Of a stretch of 64,000 bases of DNA, positions 35,922 to 44,996 are shown piece after piece. This DNA comes from Nostoc piscinale CENA21. GTDB lineage: Bacteria; Cyanobacteriota; Cyanobacteriia; Cyanobacteriales; Nostocaceae. Position numbers and translations under genes: made by a program. The notes beneath the pieces are model-generated. The model searched no databases and was not told the DNA's origin. It worked only from the letters and a program-made list of their open reading frames with translations. Location of the stretch: contig NZ_CP012036.1 in the NCBI RefSeq assembly GCF_001298445.1, positions 6,511,525-6,575,524 of the forward strand, in the 5' to 3' direction. Every line of letters starts with the position of its first letter. Position 1 is the first letter of the stretch.

Positions 35922-36680
35922 TTAATCTAACATTTCTGGGTCAATTCCTAAAGCATTGAGTTGTTCAGGAGAAAGATTACGTAACTTCTCAACAATTCTC
36001 TTGCGTTTTTGGCGTTCCACTTTCGTTCGTTCATCACCAGTTAACAATAAATTCCCCTCTGCATCCCACCACCGCAACCAAGGTAATTCTGCATTTGGGT
36101 AAAATCCTTGCCAGATTCCTAACTCCACACCCATTGGTGTAATTGGGTAATGTCCGCGTTCATTTGGCTGCATAAGTTGATAGGCATTATCAACTAAGTG
36201 ATAAACTTCTACCAGGGCTTTAGTTACTTCATAAATGGCATAGTAAGGCACACGAATTGCCTGTTCGTAAATCCAAAACTTGCCTACACTTCCGCCTTCA
36301 CCCTGAGATGGTGGCGTTCTATCCCGTTCTTCTCGACCATCACCAGAGACAAATTCAATCACAATTAACGGTGCAACGTACTCCTTCCATAAGACATAAG
36401 AACGCCGCGTTAAACCGTTGAGAGTTGCGGGTACATTCGGCACATAAAACCAATCTGGTGCTGTTGCGCCTTTTTCTGGCGGGTCAGTTAGTCGCCAGTA
36501 AATACCTAAATCTTGACCGATACAATAATGACCATCGGGATGTAATGCTTCGATAACAGGACTTATCGAGTCAGTCAGTAATACACTTTGAGGATGTTCT
36601 TGCCAGTTCTTCACAAACGTTCCGTCTGACTCTGGTAATTGAGTGTGGTCAGGTAAAGTTAACGCCGATAGGGAAGTCAT
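35922..36680 (-). CDS. Uma2 family protein (DUF820)
   Basis: A 252-residue member of the Uma2 restriction-endonuclease-like family, strongly expanded in cyanobacteria. 'PDWFYVPNVPATLNGLTRRS' and 'APLIVIEFVSGDGREERD' give the expected Asp and Glu-x-x active-site pattern. The C-terminus 'LRNLSPEQLNALGIDPEMLD' is the common tail of these proteins. Convergent with emrB, only 6 bases apart. Natural function unknown. Confidence 0.9.
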   Translation of the reverse strand: MTSLSALTLPDHTQLPESDGTFVKNWQEHPQSVLLTDSISPVIEALHPDGHYCIGQDLGIYWRLTDPPEKGATAPDWFYVPNVPATLNGLTRRSYVLWKEYVAPLIVIEFVSGDGREERDRTPPSQGEGGSVGKFWIYEQAIRVPYYAIYEVTKALVEVYHLVDNAYQLMQPNERGHYPITPMGVELGIWQGFYPNAELPWLRWWDAEGNLLLTGDERTKVERQKRKRIVEKLRNLSPEQLNALGIDPEMLD

Positions 36681-36798
36681 AGGCTTTAACCCAGAGCAAT
36701 GTATCCTAATTTTATTGGAATTTTGCTTGATGAGAAAATACTAAGCAATTTTTAGACTCTTAGTCTTATGAAAGTACTAAATCATTGATGAATAAAAA

Positions 36799-36829
36799 TA
36801 TCCCGACTTCTTTAAGAAGTCGGGTATCT
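36799..36829. repeat. Palindromic repeat GATCCCCGACTT, copy 4 (variant)
   Basis: Arms ATATCCCGACTTCTT and AAGAAGTCGGGTATCT, downstream of the TPR gene on its strand. Confidence 0.7.
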
Positions 36830-36899
36830 GAATCTTGCCGTGAAATTTATTTATGGGAATTTCCCTGTTATCTGTTCTCTTTTAATACTGAATTTTGTT

Positions 36900-37554
36900 T
36901 TAAGACACGCCAGGATTATCAGCAGCCCGAATTTGTTTTAACATTTGTTCAATCTGGTAAACTCTATCATTACGACTTTGTGTCTTAAAAATATTTAAAG
37001 CTTTTTCTAAAGAAGCAACCGCCTCATCTTTTTTATTAACTTGCCATAGTGCTTGTCCTAAATTAGTCATGGCTTCCCCATAACTGGGGTTTATTTCTAA
37101 AGCTTTGCGATATTGACTAATAGCATCATCCCAACGGTCTTGAGTTGCATACACAACACCGATCGCATTGTAAGCTAAAGCATATTTGGGCTTGAGACGA
37201 AGGGCTTCTTGATAAGATGTAATAGCTGCTTCGGGTTGCTTTTGTCGGCGCAGTACATTACCGAGTTGAAAATGTCCAAAAGCATCGTCGGGATACTTTT
37301 TTAATTAATGTACGTAAGACTTTTTCAGCCCCTGTTAAATCACCACTATTTAATAAATTGTTTGCTTGTTGTACTAGTTGCGATCGCTCGGAATTTCCAT
37401 CATCCTGAAATTGCGCTAGTTTTTGTGGTTGTTTTTCAGTAATCTGTACATTTTCTTGAAAAGCAACTTTTGTGGGAACTGCTAACACTAATGGCGATTC
37501 ACCAATTGCAGCTATGAGACTCAGCATGATGCTACTAATGGGTAGAATCTTCAT
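36900..37554 (-). CDS. TPR repeat protein with signal peptide (frameshifted)
   Basis: The frame from ATG 37554 gives a signal peptide ('ILPISSIMLSLIAAIGESPL'), a linker and the first TPR helix. It then turns to nonsense after 'TLIKK'. Removing one base from the A/T six-run at 37297-37302 continues as 'YPDDAFGHFQLGNVLRRQ' into two or three further TPR units ('AISQYRKALEINPSYGEAMT') and stops at 36900, 217 residues in all. It is probably a periplasmic or thylakoid-lumen scaffold. Partner unknown. The shift may be artefact. Confidence 0.75.
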
Positions 37555-37845
37555 TGCTTTCCACTCCTCAATAATGTCCTCATCCTGATCATAGATGGAA
37601 GTGCGTTACTTAACGTTCCCTCAAAGACTAGCGATCGCCCTACAACTTTGGAAATACTGAAGTTGATAATCTACAAGGTTGTAGTTAATATTGCAGTAAA
37701 TTACATCAGTATTAAATTGATTAGTAATTCTGACCGAACAAGGCAAAAGAAAGAAAAAGAATGATGGTCACAAGCCCAAACAACTGACTCCTAAATTTAT
37801 TTATGGGGACTATCTTTTCACTTTTGACTTTTTACTTTTGACTTC

Positions 37846-38652
37846 TTAAGTTGCACTTCCCCCGCTCCGAGGGATACGTTCAATCTCAGCATATCCACTG
37901 AAAATTAATTTTTGCCCTTCAGTTTCCAAACGATTAAGTCGCATTTTGACTCCATCTAAGTCAAAACGATCTAAATCGACCATATTATCTAAAATTTCTG
38001 CCAGTGCCGCACTCAGGGTTTGAGAAGTTGCTCGTTGCGTTTCTGGGACTTGTTCAAGGTCAATTTGGGGGTCTTTAAAAGAAATACGTCGCCGCCGTTC
38101 CACCGCGATGGAAACTGTCATATTTACGGGGACGAGTTCGCCATTATTTAAATCGGCTTTTGCGGTAATTCGCAGGCGATTTTCTGGTAAAAGTTGTACC
38201 TGAACTTCAGGAAAGGAAACTGGCTGACCACCAGATAATTCTGTTAAGGCAGGTACATCAAGGTTAACTAGGCGCTTTTTCACGAGTTCTGCCTTAAAAG
38301 CCTGGTTAATACCTGTTTCAGATAATACTACTTGGGCGATCGCTTGCGTGGGTTGCTTCAGGCTTAATTTGCCACTTAATACCGCGCCAAAATCTATCGC
38401 CACTGCATCCGTTTCAAAGGACATCTCTTCCACCGCAAAATCTCTGCGGATCACCAAGCCACGTCCGTTCATTTTGAAACTATCAATGCTACCTTGCAAC
38501 AACTTACTGGAGGGATAGCAGCGTACCAAGACTTCTACTGACTCGCTTTGGGTAAACAGATGGCGAATCGTTTGGCTGGCCACTGTGTTGAGCATTCGCT
38601 CACCCCAGTCAGTGCCTTTAGGATCTTGTAAACCAGTTAGTCCGCCGAACAT
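37846..38652 (-). CDS. DUF2993 (LmeA-like) protein
   Basis: 268 residues matching the DUF2993 family common in cyanobacteria: 'GERMLNTVASQTIRHLFTQS' and 'LTISLTSGK'-like strands such as 'VAIDFGAVLSGKLSLKQPTQ'. Beta-rich, with no signal peptide. The mycobacterial relative LmeA binds phospholipids; a lipid-binding role here is only an analogy. Single gene. Confidence 0.8.
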   Translation of the reverse strand: MFGGLTGLQDPKGTDWGERMLNTVASQTIRHLFTQSESVEVLVRCYPSSKLLQGSIDSFKMNGRGLVIRRDFAVEEMSFETDAVAIDFGAVLSGKLSLKQPTQAIAQVVLSETGINQAFKAELVKKRLVNLDVPALTELSGGQPVSFPEVQVQLLPENRLRITAKADLNNGELVPVNMTVSIAVERRRRISFKDPQIDLEQVPETQRATSQTLSAALAEILDNMVDLDRFDLDGVKMRLNRLETEGQKLIFSGYAEIERIPRSGGSAT

Positions 38653-39138
38653 TAGTTAGTGCGTCTCTAGAAGTTCTTTGTACTTTTGTAACAAAATGTG
38701 AACCATACAGCAACCCTCTAGAGATTGATTGTACTGATAAGTTGACTTGGAATCGCTAATGTTTCTCTACACAACGTGATTTATGTTACAGAATTCATAT
38801 TCGTAGAGGAGTAAAAAACGAACCGTCTACTTAAATTTTTCGGTTTCTGGCTTAATTCCTAAAAAAGTTAAAAGCGTCAAGCTAACAAACTGCTAGTTAT
38901 GACGCTGATGATTTTTGAGTTTTTTCCTAAATGCAGGGTCTTTAAACTGTATTTGACCCTATCTAAAAACTATGTGTCTATCTTCAGGGTCTTTATATTG
39001 GCTGACCCCGTTTGAACAATTATCATTTTTGCAGAGATTTTGATTTTTTCTAAATTCCTAATATTTTTTTTATATTTTTTCTCTTTCTATTGCAAATTAT
39101 GTCAAAAAGTTAAGAAAAGATAAAAATATTAAGCTATG
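38653..39138. other. AT-rich spacer with two CAGGGTCTTTA blocks
   Basis: No gene seen in the spacer. AGGGTCTTTAAACTGTATTT followed by GACCC at about 38936-38960, and AGGGTCTTTATATTGGCTGA followed by CCCC at about 38987-39008, are two tandem imperfect palindromes spaced about 50 bases apart. Confidence 0.4.
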
Positions 39139-39173
39139 TAAAAAGGCGGCATATATCTATGTCCAACCGCCTT
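39139..39173 (-). terminator. Terminator of DUF3493 gene
   Basis: On the minus strand, AAGGCGG, a 17-base loop, CCGCCTT and TTTAC. It lies about 47 bases past the stop codon. Confidence 0.7.
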
Positions 39174-39219
39174 CAATGATGCGAAACTCTTATCCCATCT
39201 ATCTTTGAGATATATTTAA

Positions 39220-39489
39220 TTATCTAGGTAGTTGCCGACTTTTTTCCCAGCGCCACAAAAAGACCATCAGGGCAACAATTCCGACTTGCAATGCTAAATT
39301 CGGTAAAGCAGTATCAAGTTCTTTACCTGCAAGTACGCGAAAAAAGAAGACAAATGCGCCAATAAAACTAGAAGCTCCCACGCCAATATAAATAAATTGC
39401 CGTAAGCCGCGATAAGGTGCGGCGATCTCTGCTTTGAGACGGGCATATTGTTCTGGATTTAGGCGTGTTTTGGGATTTGGGTCTACCAT
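39220..39489 (-). CDS. DUF3493 small membrane protein
   Basis: 89 residues with two membrane helices (about 32-52, 'IGVGASSFIGAFVFFFRVLA', and 62-80, 'LPNLALQVGIVALMVFLWRW'). The N-terminus 'MVDPNPKTRLNPEQYARLKA' and 'EIAAPYRGLRQFIYI' are typical of DUF3493, found in cyanobacteria and chloroplast-bearing organisms. Function unknown. It starts 33 bases from the tRNA-Thr gene, on the opposite strand. Confidence 0.8.
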   Translation of the reverse strand: MVDPNPKTRLNPEQYARLKAEIAAPYRGLRQFIYIGVGASSFIGAFVFFFRVLAGKELDTALPNLALQVGIVALMVFLWRWEKSRQLPR

Positions 39490-39522
39490 TGGTAAATAAT
39501 GCTATAATTTCTAATCGTGTAT

Positions 39523-39594
39523 GCCGATGTGGCTCAGTGGTAGAGCAGCTGATTCGTAATCAGCAGGCCACGGGTTCAAATCCCGTCATCGGCT
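39523..39594 (+). tRNA. tRNA-Thr (CGT anticodon)
   Basis: A 72-base cloverleaf. The acceptor stem is GCCGATG / CATCGGC with discriminator T, the D arm follows with GCTCAGTGGTAGAGC, the anticodon stem-loop is CTGATTCGTAATCAG with anticodon CGT, and the T arm is CGGGTTCAAATCCCG. No CCA is encoded. Its 3' end touches the stop codon of the convergent M42 peptidase gene. Confidence 0.97.
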
Positions 39595-40638
39595 TTATTC
39601 GGTGAATGTTTCACAAAAGCCTTTTAACAGATTAATACAGTTAGCGATCGCACCTAAATGGGCAATTTCATAACCGTGGGTGTTTTGTGTGGGAAATGCC
39701 AAACAAGCTGCACGACCGACATGGCCGAATTTCATGGCGATGGAGGCATCACTACCAAAGCCACTGAGAATGGTTAACTGTACAGATATATCTAGTTGCT
39801 TGGCAGCACGGCATAATTGTAGATTCAAGTTTTCGTCATATATGCCATAGGCATCTTGAGATAGCAACACCGGATTTTCATTATCCTGAACTGGGTATTC
39901 CTCAGATAGTGGGCAGATTTCTAAAGCAATCAAAGCATCTAATTGCTGATTTTGGGTAAAAAATAACGCCCCAATTGCGCCGACTTCTTCTTTGGCTGAG
40001 GCTACTAAATACACATCACAGGCTGGTTGCTTCAGGGTTTGCGCTAAACCTAACAGAATAGCAACAGACGCTTTATTATCTAAGGTGTAGCTGGCAATGT
40101 GATTGTTTAAGCGAATGGGATGTTTGCGATGTTTACCAACAACCATTCTGGTTCCTGGTCGAATACCTGCGGCTTCTAGTTGGGCAGTGGTGCGCTTGGT
40201 TTCAATCCAGGCATTTTCCCATTTTACAGGTGTATCTTCTTGCTGGACTTTTTGAGGAGATTCGTGAGAGACATGGCGAGAACCAAAGCTGAGAATACCA
40301 GAGATAGTTTCATTGTCTCCTAGCAAATCAACTACACCTTCGCCATACACCCAAGGAAAAGCACCGCCAAGTTTGCGGACTTCTACTTTACCTGCTTCGC
40401 CAACTGTTTTGACAATTGCCCCAATTTCATCTTTGTGGGCGGTAATAGCGATCGCTCTACTAGAGTCCTTCCCTGGAATTTTAGCAATAATATTGTCGGC
40501 GCGATCGCTCCACACTTCTACTCCCAGGGCGACAAATTGCTGGAGTAAAAATTGGTTAATCTCACCCTCTGCACCGCTAGGCGAATGGTGCATAACCAAT
40601 TCTTCAATAATTTTAAATAACTGCTCGTAATCCCACAT
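39595..40638 (-). CDS. M42 family metallopeptidase
   Basis: A 347-residue co-catalytic metal aminopeptidase or glutamyl-aminopeptidase-like protein. Metal-site motifs are visible: 'ITAHKDEIGAIV' (His and Asp), 'TLDNKASVAILLGLA' (bridging Asp), 'ASAKEEVGAIGA' (catalytic Glu pair) and a C-terminal 'NTHGYEIAHLGA' His. Length is normal. Cytoplasmic, and often a large tetrahedral oligomer in relatives. It ends flush with the tRNA-Thr gene. Confidence 0.93.
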   Translation of the reverse strand: MWDYEQLFKIIEELVMHHSPSGAEGEINQFLLQQFVALGVEVWSDRADNIIAKIPGKDSSRAIAITAHKDEIGAIVKTVGEAGKVEVRKLGGAFPWVYGEGVVDLLGDNETISGILSFGSRHVSHESPQKVQQEDTPVKWENAWIETKRTTAQLEAAGIRPGTRMVVGKHRKHPIRLNNHIASYTLDNKASVAILLGLAQTLKQPACDVYLVASAKEEVGAIGALFFTQNQQLDALIALEICPLSEEYPVQDNENPVLLSQDAYGIYDENLNLQLCRAAKQLDISVQLTILSGFGSDASIAMKFGHVGRAACLAFPTQNTHGYEIAHLGAIANCINLLKGFCETFTE

Positions 40639-40701
40639 TCATTAAAATTAATCTGTCTTCTGCCTTATCCTAACGATAAATATTCACCACTGACTTAAAT
40701 T

Positions 40702-41478
40702 ATGCAAACAATATCTGTACAAAAACCAAACGCACCTGAACCACCAAAATTTACCTCCATTCCCGAAGAACGCCTACACCGGAAACAAAGATTAGCAGCC
40801 GCCTTGCGGTTATTTTCCCGCTATGGTTTTGATGAGGGAATTGCAGGTCACATCACAGCACGCGACCCGGAAACGCCGGAACATTTTTGGGTGAATCCTT
40901 TTGGAATGCACTTTGGTTTAATTCGCGTGAGTGATTTGATTTTAGTTAATCAAGAAGGTGAGGTAATTTTAGGCGATCGCCCAGTGAATCGGGCTGCGTT
41001 TGCCATTCATTCTCAAATTCATGCAGCCAGACCGGATGTCGTCGCCGCCGCCCATGCTCATTCTATTTATGGTAAAAGTTGGTCAAGTCTTGGTCGCTTG
41101 CTTGACCCCCTTACCCAAGATGCTTGTGCTTTTTACCAAGACCACAGCTTATTTGATGACTATACAGGGGTAGTGCTTGACCCACAGGAAGGCCAGCGTA
41201 TTGCCCAAACCCTTGGTACAAACAAAGCCATTATCCTGAAAAACCACGGTTTACTCACGGTTGGTCACTCAGTTGATGAGGCTGCTTGGTGGTTTACCAC
41301 AATGGAGCGTTCTTGTCAAGCACAATTATTAGCTGAGGCTGCGGGTAAACCCAGCCCCATTAAACATGAGTATGCAGAGATAGCACATACTCAAGTTGGT
41401 TCGCATAATTTAGGTTGGTTCAGCTTTCAACCTTTATACGAGATGATTGTGCGCCAAGAACCTGATTTGTTGGAGTGA
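40702..41478 (+). CDS. Class II aldolase/adducin family protein
   Basis: 258 residues. Zn-binding His residues appear in 'VVAAAHAHSIYGKSW' and 'ILKNHGLLTVGHSVDEAAWW', and 'FSRYGFDEGIAGHITARDPE' is the typical N-terminal loop. The family includes fuculose/rhamnulose phosphate aldolases and epimerases; this member resembles the many stand-alone copies whose substrate is unknown. Its last 59 bases overlap, in the opposite direction, the end of the GDSL hydrolase gene. Confidence 0.9.
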   Translation: MQTISVQKPNAPEPPKFTSIPEERLHRKQRLAAALRLFSRYGFDEGIAGHITARDPETPEHFWVNPFGMHFGLIRVSDLILVNQEGEVILGDRPVNRAAFAIHSQIHAARPDVVAAAHAHSIYGKSWSSLGRLLDPLTQDACAFYQDHSLFDDYTGVVLDPQEGQRIAQTLGTNKAIILKNHGLLTVGHSVDEAAWWFTTMERSCQAQLLAEAAGKPSPIKHEYAEIAHTQVGSHNLGWFSFQPLYEMIVRQEPDLLE

Positions 41479-42472
41479 CAGCCAGCTTTTTTTGTTGGCG
41501 CTTGCGTATTCCGACTCCACCCACAACACCAAGCGCCAATAATCCTAAAGTGGTCGAAGATTCGGGAACCTCCTGTGCTTGGATAGCGGCCAATGCGGTC
41601 TCTGCGATGAATTGATGCGCCGTGGTAGTAGGATGAAAATTGTCCCAAAATAAAAACTGATTTTGGTTGTTTTGACAGATATCCAACCGAGATAGACAAG
41701 CTTGTGTGACATTATTTAAACCGAATGTCGCCGGAGATGCGATCGCCCGATTAAACAGAGAATTGACATCCACAGGAATAATATTCAGATTGGGATTTTG
41801 ACTTAAAGCAGTGACAGCTGCTTGCAAGCCAAAATTAAAATCATTAGTTGATTGCGTCAGAGTAGCCGGAACTCGATTATCTATAGTAGCGCCTGGAAGC
41901 TTGCCTAAATCGGGCAAATTGAATACTAAAAGATTTCTCACACCCACACTCACCAGGGTATTTAATGCCAGATTAATGTTATTAACTGGTATTGATGAAT
42001 CTTGGGGATTGGGGAAGAGAAAGTCATTAGCACCACCCCACACAACATACAGTGCATTCGGATCAGCAGTCTGGTTATTAGCTAACAGAGATTGGGCAAA
42101 TAAAAAGACTTGTCCTAAAACTCCTGGTGCTTGTGCTGTAGGGACAACCGCATTACCCAAACCAGACGCAGAACCACCAAAGGCAAAGTTAATACCTTGG
42201 GTGGGATTACCATTATTCAAATCGGTGACTAAAGCAGGGTTTAATCCCAATTGATTGCCAAAATATTCCACCCATAAAGGGCCATTAGAGAGACGGCCAT
42301 TAAAGTAACTGTTAGTTGGAGGAAAGGTACCACCTGTTGCATTGAAAACATTACCTGTATCAGATAAGCTATCACCAAATACATAAAGCTGGCTAAAATT
42401 CGCAGCCAAAGCTTTCTGCGGCAACACCAAAGATAAAACGACAAAGCCAGCCGCCAACAATTGTTTTTTCAT
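41420..42472 (-). CDS. SGNH/GDSL hydrolase with PEP-CTERM sorting signal
   Basis: A 350-residue secreted esterase or lipase. The signal peptide is 'QLLAAGFVVLSLVLPQKALA'. Catalytic blocks: 'LYVFGDSLSDTGNVF' (Ser), 'VVWGGANDFLF' (Gly/Asn) and 'LFWDNFHPTTTAHQF' (Asp and His). A PEP-CTERM tail 'VPESSTTLGLLALGVVGG' with 'IRKRQQKK' is near residues 303-330, the signal cut by exosortase. About 20 residues follow the basic cluster, longer than usual, and this tail is what overlaps the aldolase gene. Substrate is unknown. Confidence 0.9.
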   Translation of the reverse strand: MKKQLLAAGFVVLSLVLPQKALAANFSQLYVFGDSLSDTGNVFNATGGTFPPTNSYFNGRLSNGPLWVEYFGNQLGLNPALVTDLNNGNPTQGINFAFGGSASGLGNAVVPTAQAPGVLGQVFLFAQSLLANNQTADPNALYVVWGGANDFLFPNPQDSSIPVNNINLALNTLVSVGVRNLLVFNLPDLGKLPGATIDNRVPATLTQSTNDFNFGLQAAVTALSQNPNLNIIPVDVNSLFNRAIASPATFGLNNVTQACLSRLDICQNNQNQFLFWDNFHPTTTAHQFIAETALAAIQAQEVPESSTTLGLLALGVVGGVGIRKRQQKKLAVTPTNQVLGAQSSRIKVES

Positions 42473-42663
42473 CTGCTGCGTATCCAGTAAAAAGATATTT
42501 GCGAAAAAGGTAAATGTACCGACTGTATATTTAAATGATGGTTAAAATTTGTAGTTACAATTCCAAATTTCTGCAATTTTACTGAAAAATTCTCAGCAGA
42601 TAAAGACACAGCAAAATATATTTACTGAATTTTCACGATTTACGAATATTGTATAAAGAAAAA

Positions 42664-44037
42664 TTAGGTAGGCGATCGCTTCACCTTCAAAGCATCGGCA
42701 GCCGATACACCATCGCCTAGCGTGCCGAAATACCATAGAGCCGCCGCCGCCTCAGCACGAGTCACTGGTTTTTTCGGTTGAAACAGCGTTGTATAGCCAA
42801 ATATTCGCCGAATATTTGATTGTTCCGCACTTTGAAAATCTGCCAAAATTGCCCTTAAGGCCTTCGGGTCGATTTTTCCAGCATCTTGAAAACCCCACGT
42901 TTGTTTGACAGCATCTAAACTAGCAGTCGGTAAAGCTTGGCGAGTATCCAAAGGTACTTTCCAAAAAATCATCTGTTCCCTAGTTAAAGGCGCATCAGGA
43001 CGAAACAAAACTGCGGTTGTGTCTCCCGATAAAGTACTAGGAATTAAACCAGCTTCAGCTAATCCTTGAATTGCGGGAAAATCTAGGTCTGTTTTTGGTA
43101 CATCACTAAAAGCAGGTTGCGTAGTTTCACTAGCCAAACGTATCTGCTTAGTGGAATTATTCGGATACATTGCATTATTAGCCGTAACCAACCACCGTGC
43201 ATACATTCGGCGAGTGATGATTTTACTGGGTTCAAATAAGTTTGTGTTATTGGAATTAGCCTTACTTGCTGAAGATTCCACCGATAACACACCCAATGCA
43301 GCTAAGTCTTGGATATGTTGGCGTAATTCTTGCGGTACTTTGTTGAGGTCAGAAAATTCTTGAGCTGTTGCTGTAGTTGCAGTGGTGGTTGAATTATTTG
43401 GTGTAGTGCTGGGTTGGGGAGTTGCAGTGTTAGGTGCTACTGGCCCAATAAACTGCGAATCACCAGGTTGGGGAGTATTGTTAGTTGTGGGTGTAGATTG
43501 TGCAGTATTGGTACTATTGGGTGCATAATCAATCACGATGCTGGTAGCTGTTTGTGGTTGATTAGGTGCAGGATTTGTCACAGATTGAGGTTGAATAGAT
43601 ACCTTGACTAACAAATCATTGCGTCGTGCTTCAAAAGTACCCACATCATCAGTTGGCTGTTGTAGAATTTGCCAGTTATTATCTTGCAACTGGCTACGAT
43701 AAAAGCTGGTAATAAAATTGCTGGGATCAGAACTCAACCAGCGAGTCGATACTTGATTATTGGAATTACTCGCAGGTGTAATTTCTTGAAGTGTGGCATT
43801 TGTATACAACGGAATCTCTTTAGGAAAATCCGCAGGAAGCTGAACTGTTGTTTCGTTTTGTGCTGGTGCTTCGTTTTTGCTAGTTTCTCCAAAAACAACT
43901 GGGTTGTTTTGCAGTCGGGGATCAGCCGCCAAAGAATTTTCCAGGTTTTTAGCGGCTGGATTGTTGCTACAAGCTGTTAGGGAAGTAAGTAAAACAGCCA
44001 AACTCAATAAGGCGGCTGGACGTTTGCGAAGAAGCAC
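42664..44037 (-). CDS. SLH domain lipoprotein
   Basis: 457 residues. Lipobox 'LTSLTACSNN' puts the lipidated Cys at about residue 23. An Asn/Thr/Pro/Gln-rich low-complexity region (about 155-225) separates an N-terminal domain ('QLPADFPKEIPLYTNATLQE') from C-terminal S-layer homology repeats ('PQELRQHIQDLAALGVL', 'FSDVPKTDLDFPAIQGLAEA', 'FQPKKPVTRAEAAAALWYFG'). SLH repeats usually bind peptidoglycan-linked polymer, so it may tie the outer membrane to the wall. Single gene. Confidence 0.88.
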   Translation of the reverse strand: MLLRKRPAALLSLAVLLTSLTACSNNPAAKNLENSLAADPRLQNNPVVFGETSKNEAPAQNETTVQLPADFPKEIPLYTNATLQEITPASNSNNQVSTRWLSSDPSNFITSFYRSQLQDNNWQILQQPTDDVGTFEARRNDLLVKVSIQPQSVTNPAPNQPQTATSIVIDYAPNSTNTAQSTPTTNNTPQPGDSQFIGPVAPNTATPQPSTTPNNSTTTATTATAQEFSDLNKVPQELRQHIQDLAALGVLSVESSASKANSNNTNLFEPSKIITRRMYARWLVTANNAMYPNNSTKQIRLASETTQPAFSDVPKTDLDFPAIQGLAEAGLIPSTLSGDTTAVLFRPDAPLTREQMIFWKVPLDTRQALPTASLDAVKQTWGFQDAGKIDPKALRAILADFQSAEQSNIRRIFGYTTLFQPKKPVTRAEAAAALWYFGTLGDGVSAADALKVKRSPT

Positions 44038-44139
44038 AAGCAGGAATGGATAAATTACGTGTCCTTTTCTACCCTAGCGCAGACTGGCAAAAGTTCACGA
44101 TTGATTGGAATTTAGATTTCTTAATTAAGACTTATGCAC

Positions 44140-44817
44140 CTATTCATAGTCACGTTTAAATAACCCAAACAAGGGCGCAAGTATAATTCCAAAAACAAAG
44201 CCACCGATATGCGCCCAATAAGCAACACCCCCAGTTTGGACACTCATGTTAGCAGCAGCTTGCAGGCTGGCGAGACCAGAGATGACATTCTGTACAAAGA
44301 AAATGCCAATGACTACCAGTGCTGGAACGCTAATTGTAGTGACAAAAAAACCTAAGAATATTAAGGTTGTAATTCTGGCATGAGGAAAACGAATTAAATA
44401 TGCACCTAAAACTCCAGAAATTGCACCACTAGCCCCCAAAGAAGGAATAGGAGACTCAATTCCTATCACCCACTGACACAAAGCAGCTAAAGCACCACAG
44501 GCCAAATAAAAAACCAGATATTTGAAATGACCCAAACGGTCTTCGATGTTGTTGCCAAAGACCCACAGGAAGACCATATTAGATATCAAGTGCCACCAAC
44601 CACCGTGGAGAAACTGTGATGTAATCAAAGTTATCCACTCACCAGAAAAGTTATAGGTTAATTCTCTGGGTACTACAGCATACTCGCGGAGAAAAAGATT
44701 CAACTGGGCATTAGATAAACTCACTTCATGAAGAAAAACTAAAACGTTCATGCCAATCAAACCGTAAGTAAAATACGGTGTGATTCGCGTGGGATTTTCG
44801 TCATAGAGTGGAAACAC
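44140..44817 (-). CDS. Rhomboid family intramembrane serine protease
   Basis: 225 residues with six or so membrane helices. The catalytic Ser is in 'SLGASGAISGVLGAYLIRFP' and the His in 'VAYWAHIGGFVFGIILAPLF'; 'LHGGWWHLISNMVFLWVFGN' is the conserved loop and helix 2 with the HxxxN motif. Cleaves membrane proteins within the bilayer. Substrate is unknown. It lies upstream of the SLH lipoprotein on the same strand, about 100 bases apart. Confidence 0.93.
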   Translation of the reverse strand: MFPLYDENPTRITPYFTYGLIGMNVLVFLHEVSLSNAQLNLFLREYAVVPRELTYNFSGEWITLITSQFLHGGWWHLISNMVFLWVFGNNIEDRLGHFKYLVFYLACGALAALCQWVIGIESPIPSLGASGAISGVLGAYLIRFPHARITTLIFLGFFVTTISVPALVVIGIFFVQNVISGLASLQAAANMSVQTGGVAYWAHIGGFVFGIILAPLFGLFKRDYE

Positions 44818-44996
44818 AGGTGTTTTTCCTAATTATCAATTAACTGCAATATAGCTTGTGCATAAGCCAGTCTCCAAATAATTGCCCACGGTAGCCTAGG
44901 TTGCTTGCAACTAGGTAATGGCCGACTCACTCTAGATAACCTCTACAGTTATTGTCAACAATTACAACAAGGGTAAGCCGCAGAAATTCTTAACTT

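Noticed and set aside
35922..36680. Uma2 protein as part of a restriction or defence system with the DUF559 gene
   Set aside because: The two are 5 kb apart on opposite strands with an efflux operon between; both families are scattered singly in cyanobacteria.
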